A stretch of 64,000 nt of DNA from Sphagnum compactum. Taxonomy: Eukaryota; Bryophyta; Sphagnopsida; Sphagnales. The position numbers were made by a program, and so were the translations under genes. Under the pieces are notes generated by a model. That model worked only from the letters and a program-made list of their open reading frames with translations. It searched no databases and had not been told where the DNA came from. Position 1 is the stretch's first letter; each line of letters opens with the position of its first letter. This document shows, piece by piece, positions 35,566-45,970 of the stretch. The stretch is taken from NCBI GenBank assembly GCA_965153455.1, contig OZ234494.1:10850001-10914000 (forward strand). The letters run 5' to 3'.

Positions 35566-37673
35566 ATGGCGTCGTCTTTGCGCTTCACGAGTCCATTGGC
35601 ACAGGTAGCGATTCTCGGACTTGTGTGTTTCTGTTTCCCGGGGATGTTTAACGCTATCAACGGCTTGGGAGCAGCAGGCAAATCCGATCCAACAATCACA
35701 GACAACGCCAACACGGCTCTGGCTGTCACGTTCGCTGTCTGTTCTTTGCTGGCCGGGGCTATCTTCAACGTCCTTGGCCATCGCGCGATGCTCATCCTCG
35801 GCGGTTTTACTTACATTCTCTACATCGGCTCCTACCTCTCCTACAACGCCGTTTTTGTCATCACTGCCGGGGCCTTACTAGGTACAGCACTCCTATCTGA
35901 TGTCAATCCCCCATTGTGTGCGTGCGTGCGTGCGTGCGTGTTTCATTTTCTTATGTCCTTTTGGGCAAATCATATCCGTAGGAGAAAGCATCAGCATTTG
36001 CAGCTCGAGTTGTGGAACGCATGCGCAAGAGCTTCAGGGAGAATCTTTTGGGTTCGCTATAATTGCAAGTGACAATGCATTTTTTTTTTTTTCGTGAATT
36101 CTTTTTTGGTTAGATCTTGTAATCGCACTGTGTTCATTCTTATAGGTGAAAATTTCAAATCTTAATCAACTGTGTAGTTGCAGGATGCGTTCTTGATGTT
36201 TTTTCTTAGAAGGTTTGTAGAGTTAGTAGCACAGATTCAAGCGAAGAGTGAGTATGTTCTTGTAAGGCTATAGGTAGGTATGTTTTCAGGAAAAAAGAAA
36301 TAAATTTGTTCTTGTGGTTTTCTTCAGATCTATTTTGCTTTGAATTTTTGTTTCTTGTTTGTGATTTACATGTTCAGGTCTGGAATCACTTGAGAAGGAG
36401 CCATGCAAAATAGTTGCATGTTGATAGATGTATGCACACATTTTGATTTCTGCTGTGATCGATTATTCACACTGAGCAGGGATTTCTTTTTGCCCTTCCA
36501 TATCCAGGTGTAGGAGCAGGATTTCTGTGGGCAGCTCAAGGTGCAATCATGTGTTCCTATCCTGAAGAAGGCAACAAAGGCAAGTACTTTGGCATCTTCT
36601 GGAGCATTTTCAATTGTGGTGCAACACTTGGCTCTCTCATTCCCTTGGTGATTGAATGGCACAACACAGAGTCACATGTTTCCACTCACACCTACATAGT
36701 CTTCATGGTGATAATGGCAATCGGATCACTTCTTGTATTGCTTCTACTTCCGCCTACTCAAGTAATACGTGATGATGGAACTCCAGTAGCTGTCTACAAG
36801 TATTCTTCATGGACTACTGAAGGGATTGAGATTGCTAAGCTTTTTGCTGATTGGAGAATGTTGTGCCTCATTCCTATGTTCTTCACCTCCAATTGGTTCT
36901 ATACTTACCAGTTCAGTGTTGTGAATGGAGGGGGTCTTTTCACCACTCGAACTCGAGCTCTTAATGGAACCCTCTACTGGAGTTCACAGATCCTTGGGTC
37001 AAATCTAATGGGAAATTTGCTGGATTTGAAGCATGTGAGTCGGAAAATTCGAGCTTTTCTTGGTCTGGGTGTACTAATGGTAGCAGTTATGGCTATTTGG
37101 GGTGGTGGCTTTGCGTTTCAGCGCACCTTCAACAGGACATCAATCAGAGCTCTTACTGAAGCAGACAAGATAGACCTTGCAAATTCAAAGAGATATGCTG
37201 GTCCAGTTACCTTGTATGCCCTATATGGACTGTTTGATGCGATTTGGCAAACTTATTGCTACTGGATGCTTGGAGCCTTATCTAATGACACCCAAAAAGC
37301 TGCCCGGTTTGCTGGATTTTACAAGGCAATACAAAATGCTGGTGCAGCTTCAGCTGGCCAAGTGGATGCAAAGAAAGTGTCTTTCATGACTGAGTTGCTG
37401 CTCAATTGGCTGTTTTGCTTTCTGGGTGTTGTTTGTGCCATTCCTGTTGCTTGGTCAGTACAAAACACAGGTAAGAGTGTTGGTGATGATCTGAATCCAG
37501 ATAAATCTTTCAGCTTATCGCAAGCTGCATACGGGCATGGAAGTGTGACAAAGCCTGCAGTTGGACAGACCACGACACTTGATGTTGAGGGCAAAGGTGA
37601 AACAGGTGATAAGCCTGAGACAACAACCACACAGATCCTTGGTTGGTCTGAAACATCAGCAGAGAAAGTTTAG
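35566..37673 (+). CDS. UNC93-like (DUF895-type) major-facilitator membrane protein (2 exons, 493 aa)
   Basis: Exons are 35566-35881 and 36508-37673, joined at GALLG/VGAGFLW in phase 1. The protein shows about 12 hydrophobic segments. The first is AQVAILGLVCFCFPGMFNAI, followed by the conserved INGLGAAGKSDP loop and NANTAL. FGIFWSIFNCGATLGSLIPL in the middle is typical of the UNC93-like family of plants and fungi. A hydrophilic tail of roughly 60 residues ends the protein. UNC93-like proteins are MFS-fold membrane proteins; some plant members have been linked to potassium homeostasis, but transport activity here is unproven. An in-frame ATG at 35488 would add 26 residues including a valine run and is less likely. 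The intron carries a GCGT microsatellite near 35918-35940. The gene converges with RRP4. Confidence 0.9.
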
Positions 37674-39037
37674 CCTGCATTGTTAGTTAAACTTGCCAGT
37701 GCTATAGGATTATTCTTTTACTCAGGGGCCAGAAAATTCCATGATACAGAAAATTCCATTTCGTGATTTGTGCACATCTCAAGTCTGTAAGCACATCTCT
37801 ACAAGATTTGCAGCAGAAGAAGCTGTGAAACAACACTTTGAAGGTAACACTTCTGCTAGTTCAGCAGAACCAAAAACCAAGATGATAAAAATGCACGCTG
37901 CCATAACCCCATGAGTGTCCATCCCAAAATGTTGGACCAACACCAGTATCCTGAACAGCAGTGACAAGCTGCCATGATTCTTCATGGACTTCAGGTCCCC
38001 TTGTTGCTAAGGGCATACAAGTAGATAGAAATCTGAACTCTCGCAAGTATTTGGGACACCATCTCTCTTTTACTACCATGCAGGTTCAAATATTTGTATA
38101 CTCAGTGTTTACAAGGTCATGAGGGTCATGCACACTTGATCTTCAAATCTGTTGAAGGAGCAGGTCAATGGATTTATAGACTTGAATCCACTTGTAGACC
38201 AGCACAGACACAGACACCCTAGCACAAATTCAAGCTGCATAAGGTCAGCAATTTATTTGCTAGAACTCCTTTGTTCTCATAGAATTTGGATGTGCCCAAT
38301 ATTCAATACAAGTAGATTCAACCCTTTGCTATTGACAATTGTACATATTAGGTGACCTCCAGTCATGACTCAATTTCATTAGAGTGGACTTCTGAGAAGC
38401 GTCGGATTTACTCCTCCTTTCCTTGGTGACTGTTTGTGCACAAACAATCCAACACATTCAGGTAACCTGGACTAATTCTAAGTCTGCCATGATACAATGG
38501 GAAACAGTGGATTAGAACTTGCCTGTGCATATTACTTGTTCCTCATACTAGACATTGCAGATTGGAAGATATGCAGCTCAATTGCAAACTTCAGTTGAAT
38601 CTGCACCACTGCATAGTCTGAAGTAATCCATAATTGATGAAGTCATTGAAACTTTCAGACAAACTTTATATGTGACGTTAAATGAAACAAATTCATTGAA
38701 ATCACATGCTGATAGTGTTTAGCTTCAGAGCAGAATTTTCCTTTTAAGCATATGTATTAACACAAAAATCTAACCCAACTACACACCATTATGACATTGA
38801 TTGGAAGGTGGGATTTATAGTTTACTGTAAATAGATAACAAGCTCCAAACATCCAGAAACAAATCTTCTAGAACCTCATCAGCAGCTACAAAGGTACTAG
38901 TTCCAAGGAAGCACAACCAATCCAAAACAATGTAGCCACTAACATTTTCCACCTCCAAACACGAGACAGAACTGTCAAGAATTCAATGAAGTTTATGAAA
39001 TAGAAGCCTGGATCATCTGCCCAACAAACTTTACTGT
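37674..39037. other. Convergent intergenic region
   Basis: The stretch lies between the 3' ends of the UNC93-like and RRP4 genes and probably holds both 3' untranslated regions. Short open frames on both strands have no recognisable match. Confidence 0.4.
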
Positions 39038-40971
39038 TCAAATAGCAAGCTCTTTCTTATCCCGGCGTTCAGCTTCCCTCTCTACAATTTTGATGCAAAA
39101 CTCTGCAGCCAACATGTCTTTCACAGCTGTGTCCCAACTTAAGCTGACCTCATATGTGTCAATGATCGATTCAACATATATCAAGAGTCCAAGCGCAGCC
39201 AGAACTCTTACAGCATTTGCAAGTCTGCATATTCTTTCCCTCAACTCTCGTGTAACACTATCTCTGACCTTGTCATCATCACTCAGGTCTCTTTTCCCAT
39301 CCTCCTGAGCTGATGGTATCAAGGTGGTGGAATGTTTTGATGACATCTCAGAACCATGATCATTGGAGAGGTCCATTGGAGTCTGAGAATCACTTGACTT
39401 CCCTGACTCTGAAGGAGCAGCAATCCACACATACCCATTACAACCTAGAATCAAATCAACTCCATACTGCTTCAAGTGGTGAAAATGTTGTTTGAGGCGC
39501 TTGATCAGATAGGGTGCAACTGTCACCAACTGTCCATTTTCTAGCTGCAACAAATTGAAAAAATAAATCAACCTCTTTGTTATAGCAATGGCTTCATTCC
39601 ACTCAAGAGATCAAACAGAAATACTTCCCATACCAAGTGTATCATGGAAAAAATCATGCAAACAAAATCAAGAGATTTACCTTGCCATATTTCAGGCTCC
39701 GAGTGTGCAGGTGAAGTGATCCATCTTGATACAAACTCTGTACTTCAGCCTGTAAGAGATCCAGACAGGATGTTAGATGTGTCCTGACTTTGCATCATCA
39801 ACCCACATCTTGTCATACAAAAGCAGTGACTTCATCACAAACCTGCAAAAAATAGCTTCTACAGCACTCAAGAAACCTGGAAACTCTCTCTCTCCCTATA
39901 TAATAAAACCAAGGAACTCATCAGCTTATATATGTTTGATGCAGCACACAAGAAACTCACACTGATGATGTCATTCTCTTCATACAAGCTTCGCATATTC
40001 AATTCATCCACAGCTGTACGCCGTCTCTGCACCCAACCAGTGTGTGTACAGAGCATTCAGGACCCTGAAGATGCAATTCATAGTACTATGTTTCAGCTAC
40101 AAGTCATTGATTCATATGTTTCAGCTCACATATCCATTGCAACAAAGAGTATAACACTCACACTCTTCAAATGCTAAGCTGCAGCACAGAAACACCAAAA
40201 CACACACAATTTCTGACATACCTGAATACCACCAGGCAAATTAACAGCAGATAACATCAACTGCGCATCTTGTCTACAGTTCACATCGACCTTCCATCGC
40301 TTCGGTGCAACCTATGAAAAACACATAGAAGCTCAGACACAGAAAAACAAGAAAGAGGGATGACAATTGAGAAGATCATGTCTAATTTCATATCCATAGA
40401 ATTGCAGAGAGAGAAAATCTCCACAACAAAAACAACAATTATTTGGAGGGAACATGAGAATGTCTGTTCTTGTTGTCCCTTGTTGGTAGAAGCAGAGTTG
40501 ATCAGGCAATTGTGACTCATACCTACCTCTGTGATACGGCCAACCACCACATCTCCAGTCTCTGGATTGTATCTGCCCCCCACACAAACATACAGGGAAA
40601 TTTATGATATGCATGTTACTGGATTGAAGAAGCTCCTATCTATCAGTTTCAAGAATGCTTTGTGTGGCTTGCATTGAAGAAACAGACAGACAGACAGAGA
40701 CAGAGACAGAGAGAGAGAGAAAGAGAGAGGTACTTGGCTCGGAGAGGCCGCACCGACACCAGTTTGTTGACTCGCTCCACAATGCCACACACAGTGGCTA
40801 AGAGCTCTCCATTGACGACCTGTGTTCCATGACCTCTTCACATAACAATGCCGTTTTCCGTGTAATGAGACCCCAGGCCCCACAAGAAAAATAATTTCTA
40901 CATTCTCTGGATCAACTTCCCATAAACTCTGTTGCGCATTAAGCTCAACGGAGAATGGAAGTCCTAAGGAT

Positions 40972-41020
<49 letters not shown>

Positions 41021-41253
41021 AAAAAAATGCCATCACAAAACCGCTCTATGAGCTCCAGCTTATTGATCACTACTACTACTGCCGCCTCTTTGTTATACCT
41101 GAGAAACCCTGCTTCATGATCAACTTGGATGGTATCCCCGACGTTCACAAACGCAGCTGCATGCACACTTCCTGCAGCATCTTTCAGACGCTCCTGTGCT
41201 TTCGAAACCCGTCGCTGCTGGCCACTTTCGAGCTCGAATTGTAGACCTCTCAT
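39038..41253 (-). CDS. RRP4: Exosome complex component RRP4 (7 exons, 344 aa)
   Basis: Exons in transcript order are 41099-41253, 40734-40835, 40527-40572, 40222-40311, 39961-40026, 39681-39749 and 39038-39544. Phases agree and give 344 aa. RRP4 is an S1/KH cap subunit of the RNA exosome, which processes and degrades RNA in the nucleus and cytosol. The N terminus MRGLQFEL and [20 protein letters not shown] match plant RRP4. The S1 part includes [15 protein letters not shown] and [20 protein letters not shown]. The KH-like part has [12 protein letters not shown]. An acidic and Ser-rich insert follows, then a helical C terminus with [10 protein letters not shown] and the basic tail. The in-frame ATG at 41388 would add a Ser-run and is not favoured. 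Exon 3 is only 46 nt. The first intron holds a (GA)21 tract. Confidence 0.94.
40975..41016. repeat. (GA)n microsatellite in RRP4 intron 1
   Basis: About 21 GA units are followed by an A-run. A second CAGA/GAGA-rich tract lies in intron 2 at about 40680-40730, next to the splice donor of exon 2. Confidence 0.95.
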
Positions 41254-41724
41254 CGTCACTTCCGCAACGTGCTGTTTCTCACAAGCTTCACAACAATACT
41301 CACGAATTGCCAATTTGCATCGCGAGAAACAAAACAAAAAACAAGAAGAAGAAGAAGAAGAAGAGGAAACAGAAGAACCTCGATGCACACATGGGTACTC
41401 GATCCTATCTTGCTCGTAGCATCAACAAGCATTCATTTTGCCGTAAGTATTTCTTTGCATCCTTTTTTTCGATTTCTCGCGGGAACTCCGAGTAGGGTTA
41501 GGGATTGCTAGGGCGGTGTTTGTATGCGCGTCCGTCCGTCCGTTCGTCCGGTCATGCGCGCGAGGTTTGCTCAAATCCTCTCGCAAGGTGATTGATGATC
41601 CCTCGATGTTCCTAGCAATGTTGATACCTATCGATGTTCGCCAAATCAAATCATCTCTCCATGAGTTCGGAATTCATTTGTTTCTCCGTTTGTATGTTCC
41701 AGTGGGTGTTTTTTTTTTGTTTGA
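41254..41724. other. RRP4 upstream region
   Basis: This is the likely promoter and 5' leader of the minus-strand RRP4 gene. It includes an AAGAAG repeat at 41341-41362 and a CGTCCGTCCGTTCG run near 41528-41545. No gene is supported. Confidence 0.4.
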
Positions 41725-41936
41725 ATTTTGTGATGTAGTCACAGTGGCAACCATCCACAAGAGGAAAGAGCCAAATGTGGCTACAAGGCTGTAGACGTTT
41801 TCTAGAATCTTGCTATGTTTTGGTGAAATCCAAGAACCCAGTGTCCAAATATGGCGACATCCATGTTTTTCTCCTCAGAATGTGGCGAACTAAAAGGCAT
41901 CTACAGAAATCTTGTAAATGTAAAATTTCGCTCTAT
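41725..41936. repeat. MITE-like dispersed repeat, copy E (reverse orientation)
   Basis: Read on the minus strand it contains the family order: GCGAAATTT near 41932, TGTCGCCATATTTGG, AGCCACATTTGGCT (41769-41782), CCTCTTGTGGATGG, then TCACAAAATTCAAAC. The copy is partial. It lies about 470 bp upstream of the RRP4 start. Confidence 0.7.
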
Positions 41937-42272
41937 TTTATATTTCTTTGAGGCATAGTTGCATACGTCCTTTCCTATTTCATGCAATTTGCAACGATTA
42001 TGGAAAGCAACACACTCGATGCCATGCCATGAGATGAACTAGATTGGTGATGGATTCCAGCTGGTGTGTGCAGATGATGGATTCAAAACAATTCTTGAGA
42101 AGCAGCACGAGATTCTCCAATAGATGCACTGCACGACAATCTCCTCATGAATAATACCTTCTTGTGGTTTGAGCACCCGTCAAAGATACTCATTTCCAGG
42201 CTCTATTCTCCAAGGAAACAAGCTCAATCTCCATGGCGCTCGGAAGATGGAGGAAGACAGAACCGAGAGTTG
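41937..42272. other. Spacer
   Basis: No gene is supported. An 83-residue open frame running from 42147 into the next repeat has no family match. Confidence 0.35.
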
Positions 42273-42760
42273 TTTTTCTTTTCCTGTTTTGTGTGCATCT
42301 TCGTATCAATCAATCAATTAGTTCTTTTCTCTAATGTTTTTGCACGAAGATTGCTGAAATCACGCACTTTTTCTGCAATTTTTTTGCACAGAGCTTGATG
42401 AGATTTTTTTCTCCTTTTGCATATAGATTGCTGAGATCAATTCAGATTTACACAGAAATCGCACATTGGCATCACACAGAACTCACACAGAACCAAACGA
42501 GAGCTAATTTTCTTTCCTGTTCTATGTGCATCTTCGTATGAATAATCAATCATTTAGTTTCTTTTCTGTAATGGTTTTGCACAAAGATTGCTGAACACCA
42601 TGCTTTTTTTGCAATATTTTTACACAGAGCTTGCTGAGATCACTAGTTTTTTTTCGGTGATCTTTTCTTGCACCAAGATTGGTGAGATCACATACTTTGT
42701 CTGCAATATTTTTAGACACAGATTGCTGAGATCATTTTGGATCTCGGAAATTGCACATTT
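42273..42760. repeat. Direct duplication, about 235 bp, two diverged copies
   Basis: TTTTCCTGTTTTGTGTGCATC (42281) and TTTCCTGTTCTATGTGCATC (42515) begin two copies. In both, TCTTCGTAT, ATCAATCA, TTTGCACNAAGATTGCTGA and TTTTNCACAGAGCTTG(C/A)TGAGAT follow in the same order. Shorter GATTGCTGAGATCA words are repeated within each copy. Confidence 0.75.
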
Positions 42761-42879
42761 GCATTAATTTGACAAAGTGGAGGAGGAAATGGACACAGAG
42801 CCTAGGAATCGTAAGAGTAGCTTTTCTACAACTCTAGAAAATGTGTAGCAATCATGTACCTAATGGCGTGAAGTACTGT

Positions 42880-45225
42880 GGAGATTCAACACAAACAAAG
42901 CAATGGACTTTTTTCAAGAAGCAGTGGTTCAACAAGCATGAGGAGGAACATGTTATAAGACTTGAAAGGGTCTTGTTGTGTTTCATATGAATGCAATTTC
43001 ATGTCTTTTGGTTGAAAATAGTGAGGAGAAAATCCAGGAGATTTTGTCTGCCGTGTTTTTGGCACTGAAGTTTCTGCCACAACTTGAAAGACTTTTCTTA
43101 AATGGGTTTGTATCTAAGGTAAAATGAAACTGACTGAAGAAGAAGATCATCCAGCATGGGTGTACAAGACAAAGGTGTGAATCTCTTGCTGGGTTGCTGA
43201 ATTGCTGGCTGTTCTAAATTTTGGGTTTATCAAGAAAGACTCACAAAGGCTCTCCATAACCAAAGGTTTAGGTTCAATCCACTTGATGTCATCCAAAAAC
43301 TTGATTGCAGTCAATGGAAAATTCTTAAGTACGATTGTGAGCACTACCTGCAATGCCTGAGGAGTCCTATGAAATTCTGGATGTCAAGCTTGCAAAGGTG
43401 GTCTTGAAATAACAGAGACTAGGAGGTGGAGGAACCATTGAAGTTTGCCTAGATATTGTGTCTTTCATGATCATGTGGACATTGGAAATGAAAGCCACAT
43501 TTGCAGTGATTTGTGGATATCTACTGCGATGCTTATTCCCAAATTTGAAGAGAACCTGTTACATTTCTTTCAGGCATTGGTAAGAAAAGTATCCAGGTTT
43601 TCCTATGTCCGAAGTTCTCATTGATATGAGTGATTTTCTGTTCCAGACATTGAGAACTTGACAAGGCTTGAGATTGAAGGTGTAGAAGTGAAGTTCTGTA
43701 CTGAGAAGAATGTTCACAGAGGTGCATTTGATTCCTACAATCTCTGATGCCCAGCTTAAGATATGCTAGCAACTAGGAGATTACTAGTCTTTAATTCAAT
43801 CTTGTTTCAGTGTTGTAAAGGCCTAGGGATTGATCATGTTTGGTTGTGTAATCAGTAGGAACATTAGTTTCAGTCTTTCTAAAGTCTGCAATTCTATAGT
43901 TGTTGAGTTTTGGGAATTGCTGAACATTGGTACATATTCAATGTTTTTGAAGGAGAGCAATGAGTTGGTTAAACAATCATGAGGATTGCTCAAGAAGTCC
44001 TGGCAACCAATGCTATCACTTTTTTCAGCAGGTACATTTGCAAGACACCCAAAGCACTTTGGACAAAAGAAATGATGTTGTAGATTATTGTGAAGCTGAG
44101 TTTGTGATGTGACTCCTAAGTTCTTGGTATGTACACTTGTTGCTAGGTTCTGATGGAACTGGGCTTGTTTGGTGGTGATTGCAGAACTTTTGAGATGGCA
44201 CAGCAGCCAACAACTTCTTTCCTGTTGTCAAGAACTGCACAGTTGATTAAGAGCAGAATGCCAAGCTCCTGCCAAGCTGAAGGTTCATGCTATTGGTATC
44301 TTCAATGAGAAATGTTGCTAAACTCTAATCCAAAACTGCAGCAAAAAAATGGGATTGCATCTTCAACTGTACACATTGTGAAAGTTGAACTTGGAGCAGT
44401 TTTTCTTGCCTAAAGAATCAAATTGTAGCCTCTTATGATGGGTATCATTAGTTCAATCTTTAAACCCTAATCTTATGAGAACCCCAGCATTTTCTTGTCC
44501 ATGTTTGCTCCCTGTTTGCCTCAAGTTTGTTGACGTTCCATGGCTCCATGGAAGGGTTCAATCCACTTTTGGGCAACCATAAGAGAGAACAGTGAAAGCA
44601 CCTCCAAGGAGGCTTGCATGAAGTATAAAAACACATTATCAGTTTTTGGACTGAATTTTTGGATTGTCAAGAGCGCAAGTTCAAGCAGTCACAAAAGTTT
44701 TGCTGATAAGTCTCATTAGCCCATTTTACCCATAATTGGTGCACACGGTGGTTAGCAATAAGTCTTGATGGCTTGCAAAATTCCTTTGAGAGATGAAACC
44801 TTGATCAGAGGAAGAGTGCATGTTGCAGACAGGGAGATGGCACAGTACAGCTTGTAGAGACGGGGGAATTAAAAGCCGTTTGGCAGCCGGTGCAGAAATT
44901 GACAACCAAACATATCAGCATAGAAGTTGCTGATGCACAATTCAAGGTAAGGTTCAAAAGGGGCAATTCAATTGTATTGAACTTCTTACACTCTTGAAGA
45001 CCTGCAGGTTCAACTCCAGATGGTTCCAGAGCTAAAAGTCCAAGCAATGTCTTGAAAGCAATTTTGACAGTAGACAAGATTGCAAATACCTTCAGAGACT
45101 ATTGCAATTTTATGCAGAACGCAAATTCTAATATTGGGTTCAAGTGCTGGTGTATCTGCTCAATTCAATTTGTTTGAACAGAATCTAACCATTCTCATTG
45201 ATGTTAGGTAAATTCAATCCTTTAG
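42880..45225 (+). pseudogene. Unidentified exon-like remnants, possibly LRR-related
   Basis: Several segments look like exons ending in good donors, but no joined gene could be built. A segment near 42990-43101 contains SEEKIQEILSAVFLALKFLP then QLERLFLNGFVSK before AG/GTAAAA. One near 43446-43580 contains VDIGNESHICSDLWISTAML before GTAAGA. A segment after TTCCAG at 43648 reads IENLTRLEIEGVEVKFC. A segment near 44810-44950 contains QLVETGELKAVWQPVQKL then HISIEVADAQFK before GTAAGG. One near 45131-45210 reads LGSSAGVSAQFNLFEQNL. The LPQLERLFLNGF and NLTRLEIEG patterns resemble leucine-rich repeats. Stops between segments and the missing links suggest a decayed or highly split gene. The family is not identified. 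Confidence 0.3.
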
Positions 45226-45804
45226 CAGATCAGAGATTTGAGTATTGCACTACTTGTTTTGTAAAGATATCTTCATTTCTCTTTGTGGTTGAATCCCGAC
45301 ATATTCTAAAACCACATTTTGGAGTGAGCTTTCGTTGCATGGTCATATCCTTCTTGGTTAAGTATTCCTCAGTTCGGTTTCTCCACCTGAACTTTGGTTG
45401 GAGGGAGGGGAGATTTCTTATTCAAGTCTTCTATACCCTTCACATCGCCGGAGAAGGTAATCACAACAATTACAACAATTACTGGTCCGTGTCAATATGC
45501 AAGATCTGATTGTTGACATCTAATGAATTTTCATGTGTTAAAAATTGGTTTTTTGTCACCAATTGTGGAAAGGGACTACTACTTCAACCCTTCAATTTCA
45601 AGAGAAGATATCCACTTTTTAATAAAGTTAATATTGTGGGTTTTCTACATTAGTTGTGTAGTTTAAGATGTGCAACATCAAGAGAACACATAGTAAATGT
45701 TGTATACTTGATTTTATGTTGTCAATTTTAGTTTTGGTTCGAAGCAATTGGTACATTTTATATGTTTAACAGTTTGGTGTCAATTCAAGTCACATGTGCA
45801 GTTT
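45226..45804. other. Spacer
   Basis: A 103-residue open frame at 45198-45509 has no recognisable match. Nothing else is supported. Confidence 0.35.
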
Positions 45805-45970
45805 TTTTTTTTCCCTCAATTTTGTGATGTAGTTGAGGCGGCCATCATCCATAAGTTGGGTTTAGCCAAATTTGGTTATTAAGAATATGAAAGGAAAAAG
45901 CTTCTTTTTTTTGTTGGCTACCTACTTGAACCATGTATAGAACTATGGAGATTTTAAAAGATTTTATTTA
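45805..45970. repeat. MITE-like dispersed repeat, copy F (partial, reverse orientation)
   Basis: A TCAATTTTGTGATGTAG block and CATCATCCATAAG precede AGCCAAATTTGGTT at 45864-45877, matching the reverse complement of the family core. The outer parts are not recognisable. Confidence 0.55.

Noticed and set aside
41254-41388. Upstream in-frame ATG of RRP4
   Set aside because: It adds a serine-run from an AAGAAG repeat. The conserved N terminus MRGLQ starts at 41253.
43010-43100. MutS-homologue exon (ALKFLPQLERLF compared with MSH lever segment)
   Set aside because: The similarity is short and the order of the neighbouring segments does not follow MSH proteins. A leucine-rich-repeat reading fits equally well.
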